From NCBI GenBank assembly GCA_937129385.1, contig CAKZNC010000102.1, forward strand, positions 1 through 64,000: DNA of 64,000 bases, read 5' to 3'. The notes under the pieces are model-generated. The model did not search any database. It was not told the origin of the DNA and worked only from the letters and a program-made list of their open reading frames with translations. The position numbers were made by a program, and so were the translations under genes. The first letter of the stretch is position 1, and each line of letters opens with the position of its first letter. This document shows positions 61,505 to 64,000 of this stretch, piece by piece. Source of the DNA: an uncultured Bacteroidota bacterium. GTDB lineage: Bacteria > Bacteroidota > Bacteroidia > Bacteroidales > GCA-2748055.

Positions 61505-62713
61505 ATGACTGATAAAAAGACGCTTCCTGTTTCTGATACGGTTACCTGGACTGGTGTGCTGGACCGTGACATCATCACTTTCGATATCGTAATGGAAACC
61601 AAATATGGAACCACCTACAATTCCTATTTTATTGACGCGGGAAAGAAGGTGTTGATCGATACAGTGAAAGAGAGGTTTTATGACACCTATATTGAGAAGC
61701 TAAGATCGATCACAGATCCTGCCTCTATTGAATACATCATTTGCACACACACCGAGCCTGATCATTCCGGTTCTCTTAAATACCTGTTGGAATTAGCTCC
61801 CGAGGCTACGGTAATAGGTACCGGGCAGGCCATCAATTACCTGACAGAGATGATGGGAAGGCCGTTTAAATGGCAGAAAGTTAAAAATGGGGATGTACTT
61901 GACCTGGGAACTGATACCATCAAATTTGTAGGAGCACCTAACCTGCACTGGCCGGATAGTATATATGCATTCCTGGAAAAGGAAAAGATATTGTTTACAT
62001 GTGATTCATTCGGAGCCCATTTTGCCGACGATCGTATGTATGATGACATGAGTGGAGATTACCGCGAAGCCTATAAATACTACTTCGACGTTATTCTTAA
62101 ACCTTACAGTAAATTCATGCTGAAAGCCATCGACAGGATCAGCGAGCTGCCCATTAAATGCATTTGCCCGGGACATGGTCCCATCCTCCGTTCAACCTGG
62201 AAGGAAAAGGTGCAATGGGCAAGGCAGATGGCTGAAGAATACATGGCAAATACCGAAAAACAGAACAGGATACTCATCGCCTATGTTTCAGCCTATGGCT
62301 ATACCAAAGAGATGGCTGTCAAGATCGCCCACGGATTAAAGCAGAGTGGTGACTTTGAGATCGACCTGGTCGATATTGAAAATATGCTTTTAGGTGACCT
62401 CGAGGAAAAAATGGTAAGAGCCGACGCATTGATCCTTGGGTCCCCAACCATCAATCAGAATACACTTCTACCGGTATATAAACTTTTTTCAGTCATCAAC
62501 CCGATCCGTGATAAAGGTAAACCCGCTGCAGTTTTTGGTTCTTATGGCTGGAGTGGTGAAGCTGTTAAGATCATCGAAGACCACCTTGCCAACCTGAAAT
62601 TGAATGTAAAAAACAGCCTCTCCTCCAAATTTTATCCGGATGGAGAAAAGGCTGATGAATTAATCGATTTTGGAAAGGAGTTCGGGACCTCCCTTGACCT
62701 TCCCGCAGAATAG
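61505..62713 (+). CDS. FprA-type flavodiiron protein
   Basis: A 402-residue A-type flavoprotein. The metallo-beta-lactamase half (about 1-250) has the diiron ligands HTEPDH, then SFGAHF and CICPGHGPILR. The flavodoxin half (about 255-400) starts RILIAYVSAYGYTKEMA with an FMN-binding loop and has LGSPTINQNTLLPVY. It reduces O2 to water or NO to N2O, protecting anaerobes. Electrons would come from rubredoxin or NADH:flavin oxidoreductase; neither gene is adjacent. Cytoplasmic. It ends 2 bp from the converging T9SS gene. Confidence 0.95.
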   Translation: MTDKKTLPVSDTVTWTGVLDRDIITFDIVMETKYGTTYNSYFIDAGKKVLIDTVKERFYDTYIEKLRSITDPASIEYIICTHTEPDHSGSLKYLLELAPEATVIGTGQAINYLTEMMGRPFKWQKVKNGDVLDLGTDTIKFVGAPNLHWPDSIYAFLEKEKILFTCDSFGAHFADDRMYDDMSGDYREAYKYYFDVILKPYSKFMLKAIDRISELPIKCICPGHGPILRSTWKEKVQWARQMAEEYMANTEKQNRILIAYVSAYGYTKEMAVKIAHGLKQSGDFEIDLVDIENMLLGDLEEKMVRADALILGSPTINQNTLLPVYKLFSVINPIRDKGKPAAVFGSYGWSGEAVKIIEDHLANLKLNVKNSLSSKFYPDGEKADELIDFGKEFGTSLDLPAE

Positions 62714-62715
62714 TT

Positions 62716-64000
62716 TTACCTGGCTTTAATGAAGGTATTCCTTCCTTTAAGCTGACCGTTCTGTTTCATAAAGATCAGGTAAGTTCCGGGTACCAGACCT
62801 GCAGTATTTATCTCAATGACAGGAGTATGATCCTGCAACTCTGCCTGCTTCAGGGTTCGTCCGGTCATATCAGTGATTTCAATAACCACAGTCCCGATAA
62901 TCTCCTCACCCGGTTCAATATAAAGATCGTACTGAACAGGATTTGGGTATACCTTCATTTTTCCAGTCTCCCGCTGAACAACCCTGTTGGGATGGATTGA
63001 TTCAGCCTCTATCACCTGTAATACCTTGCCAGTTTCCCGATTCTGCAGAAAAGCAACCATGCGCAGGTCAGCGATATCAAGCTCATCAACATGCTCATAC
63101 TGCCAGGTGAAATGCTCTGATTTAAGATCTCCCGGACTCCATGATCCGCCATAAACTTTACCTCCGGCTGTTGGTATCATATCAAGTACAATATTCCTGT
63201 AGGTAAGCAGCTCTTCATCTCCATTCCGGTCGACCAGGACGTGTTCAGTACTTTTTACAACAGCAAGGTTGAGCAATACATTCATGGAACTGATATTCTC
63301 AAGTGCAGTCATCTTCACATTCCCGGTCAGGTGGTCACTGTATGACTGGAATGTAAGATCCAGGTCAAACAGCGGACTTTCAAGTGTGAGGGATTTCAAC
63401 TGGGCAGCGGTCGGTTCACTGCCGAAATCATACCGGTTCTCGGCAGAGGGACCCCCATCCAACAAGGCGAATGGCAATTCTGACACACCATAATAGAAGG
63501 CACGGGCTGATGCTGGCGCCGGATTGCGGTCATATACCGGATCAAACCCGTTGTAATTCAGGTGATATTGCAAATTTGTCACATCAAGCGGGTTTGCATC
63601 AACAAAATCGTAAATAACAGTGTCGGCAACTCCCGATTCCTCATCAACAGTACTCGTAAAATGCTCCAGCAGCCCACGCTTCGTCCTTTCTCCAATAAAG
63701 ATATTGTCAACTGCAAAACCCTGGTTATCTGTTATGGAAGCACCATCCGTGGCATAATAGATACCGAAGATCACCAGCCGTTCGTTCATGATCGCATCCA
63801 GGTCATGTGCAACCATCACCCAGCTTGTATCAGCCTCCTGGTTTTTACTTCCCGACCAGCCAAACGGACTGCCATTACCTGCCTTTCCGCCGCCAGGTCT
63901 GTTGGAAATATCAAAAGCATTGTACCAGTTGATCCCTTCCCCGATATTGCCAACCGTATTCCAGCTGTTGCCATTGTCGAGCGAATATTGTAGTACCGCT
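62716..64000 (-). CDS. Large T9SS-secreted protein, C-terminal part (5' end outside window)
   Basis: The ORF track starts at a GTG at 63819, but the frame stays open through the right edge (VLQYSLDNGNSWNTVGN..., NRPGGGKAGNG), so this is the C-terminal ~428 residues of a longer gene. The edge part resembles MAM/lectin-like domains with Asp/Asn-rich turns. The final 85 residues are a type A sorting domain: KVYPNPVQYDLYIEP, EITDMTGRTLKQAEL, GLVPGTYLIFMKQNGQ and a basic end. The protein should cross the outer membrane by T9SS. Function of the rest is unknown. Confidence 0.88.
   Translation of the reverse strand, partial: AVLQYSLDNGNSWNTVGNIGEGINWYNAFDISNRPGGGKAGNGSPFGWSGSKNQEADTSWVMVAHDLDAIMNERLVIFGIYYATDGASITDNQGFAVDNIFIGERTKRGLLEHFTSTVDEESGVADTVIYDFVDANPLDVTNLQYHLNYNGFDPVYDRNPAPASARAFYYGVSELPFALLDGGPSAENRYDFGSEPTAAQLKSLTLESPLFDLDLTFQSYSDHLTGNVKMTALENISSMNVLLNLAVVKSTEHVLVDRNGDEELLTYRNIVLDMIPTAGGKVYGGSWSPGDLKSEHFTWQYEHVDELDIADLRMVAFLQNRETGKVLQVIEAESIHPNRVVQRETGKMKVYPNPVQYDLYIEPGEEIIGTVVIEITDMTGRTLKQAELQDHTPVIEINTAGLVPGTYLIFMKQNGQLKGRNTFIKAR

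Noticed and set aside
1-64000. tRNA, rRNA, transposase, phage and CRISPR genes
   Set aside because: The gaps between genes were read for these; no tRNA-like cloverleaf, rRNA segment, insertion-sequence end or spacer array was found.

Overview
The window looks like chromosomal DNA of an anaerobic, fermentative member of the Bacteroidota, most likely order Bacteroidales/Marinilabiliales. Evidence for this includes two type IX secretion (T9SS) C-terminal sorting domains (one intact, one broken), sigma-ABfr style promoter boxes (TAnnTTTG), general lack of Shine-Dalgarno sites, a tryptophanase of the Bacteroides type, a fused ResB-CcsA cytochrome c maturation protein, a FeoA-FeoB fusion, a MuiA/DUF4139 protein and the birA/rsfS/ftsH/cdsA/psd gene order. 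There are no rRNA or tRNA genes, CRISPR arrays, transposases or phage genes. Gene density is very high and most neighbours abut or overlap.

Layout. 1-5.5 kb: end of a 111-bp tandem repeat, an exported isochorismatase-like hydrolase, a small conserved Cys/His protein, a glycosyltransferase, an MsbA-type ABC exporter and purB. 5.5-8.2 kb: NfeD-type membrane protease, GNAT acetyltransferase, secreted CAP protein. 8.2-15.5 kb (minus strand): DUF2721, CcsBA, FeoAB and a permease with a heavy-metal-associated domain; the last two share a promoter with a DtxR-like palindrome. 15.5-28.8 kb: SRPBCC protein, WD40 protein, tnaA with a hairpin-rich upstream region, MATE transporter, egtD-DUF427 pair, large propeller histidine kinase, yicC, gmk, nadD and a lipoprotein sulfatase.

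28.8-35.2 kb (minus strand) is an amino-acid fermentation block: a four-subunit 2-oxoacid:ferredoxin oxidoreductase, an aminotransferase and an ADP-forming acyl-CoA synthetase. Together they can turn an amino acid into acyl-CoA plus reduced ferredoxin, and then into an organic acid plus ATP.

35.5-46.3 kb is the most interesting part. It holds a TM1266-type hydrogenase-associated ACT protein, the NADH sensor Rex, and a HydABC-type [FeFe]-hydrogenase operon. Divergent from this operon is a three-gene set: a [2Fe-2S] ferredoxin, a hydrogenase-like PAS protein that has lost three of the four H-cluster cysteines, and a SpoIIE-type phosphatase. A perfect Rex-type operator lies in the shared intergenic region, just upstream of the hydC promoter boxes. 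HydA itself keeps all four H-cluster cysteines but lacks most of the canonical proton-relay residues. I read this as a redox-control unit linking NADH, ferredoxin and hydrogen metabolism to phosphatase signalling.

46.3-64 kb: lon, a frameshifted T9SS-domain remnant, an orphan LytTR response regulator, an SLC12-like permease, coaD with a TlpA-like protein, a very tight nudix/pyrE head-to-head pair, birA, the rsfS-ftsH-DUF2007-cdsA-psd cluster, a small exported Cys/Lys-rich protein, an FprA flavodiiron protein, and a T9SS-exported protein that runs off the right edge.
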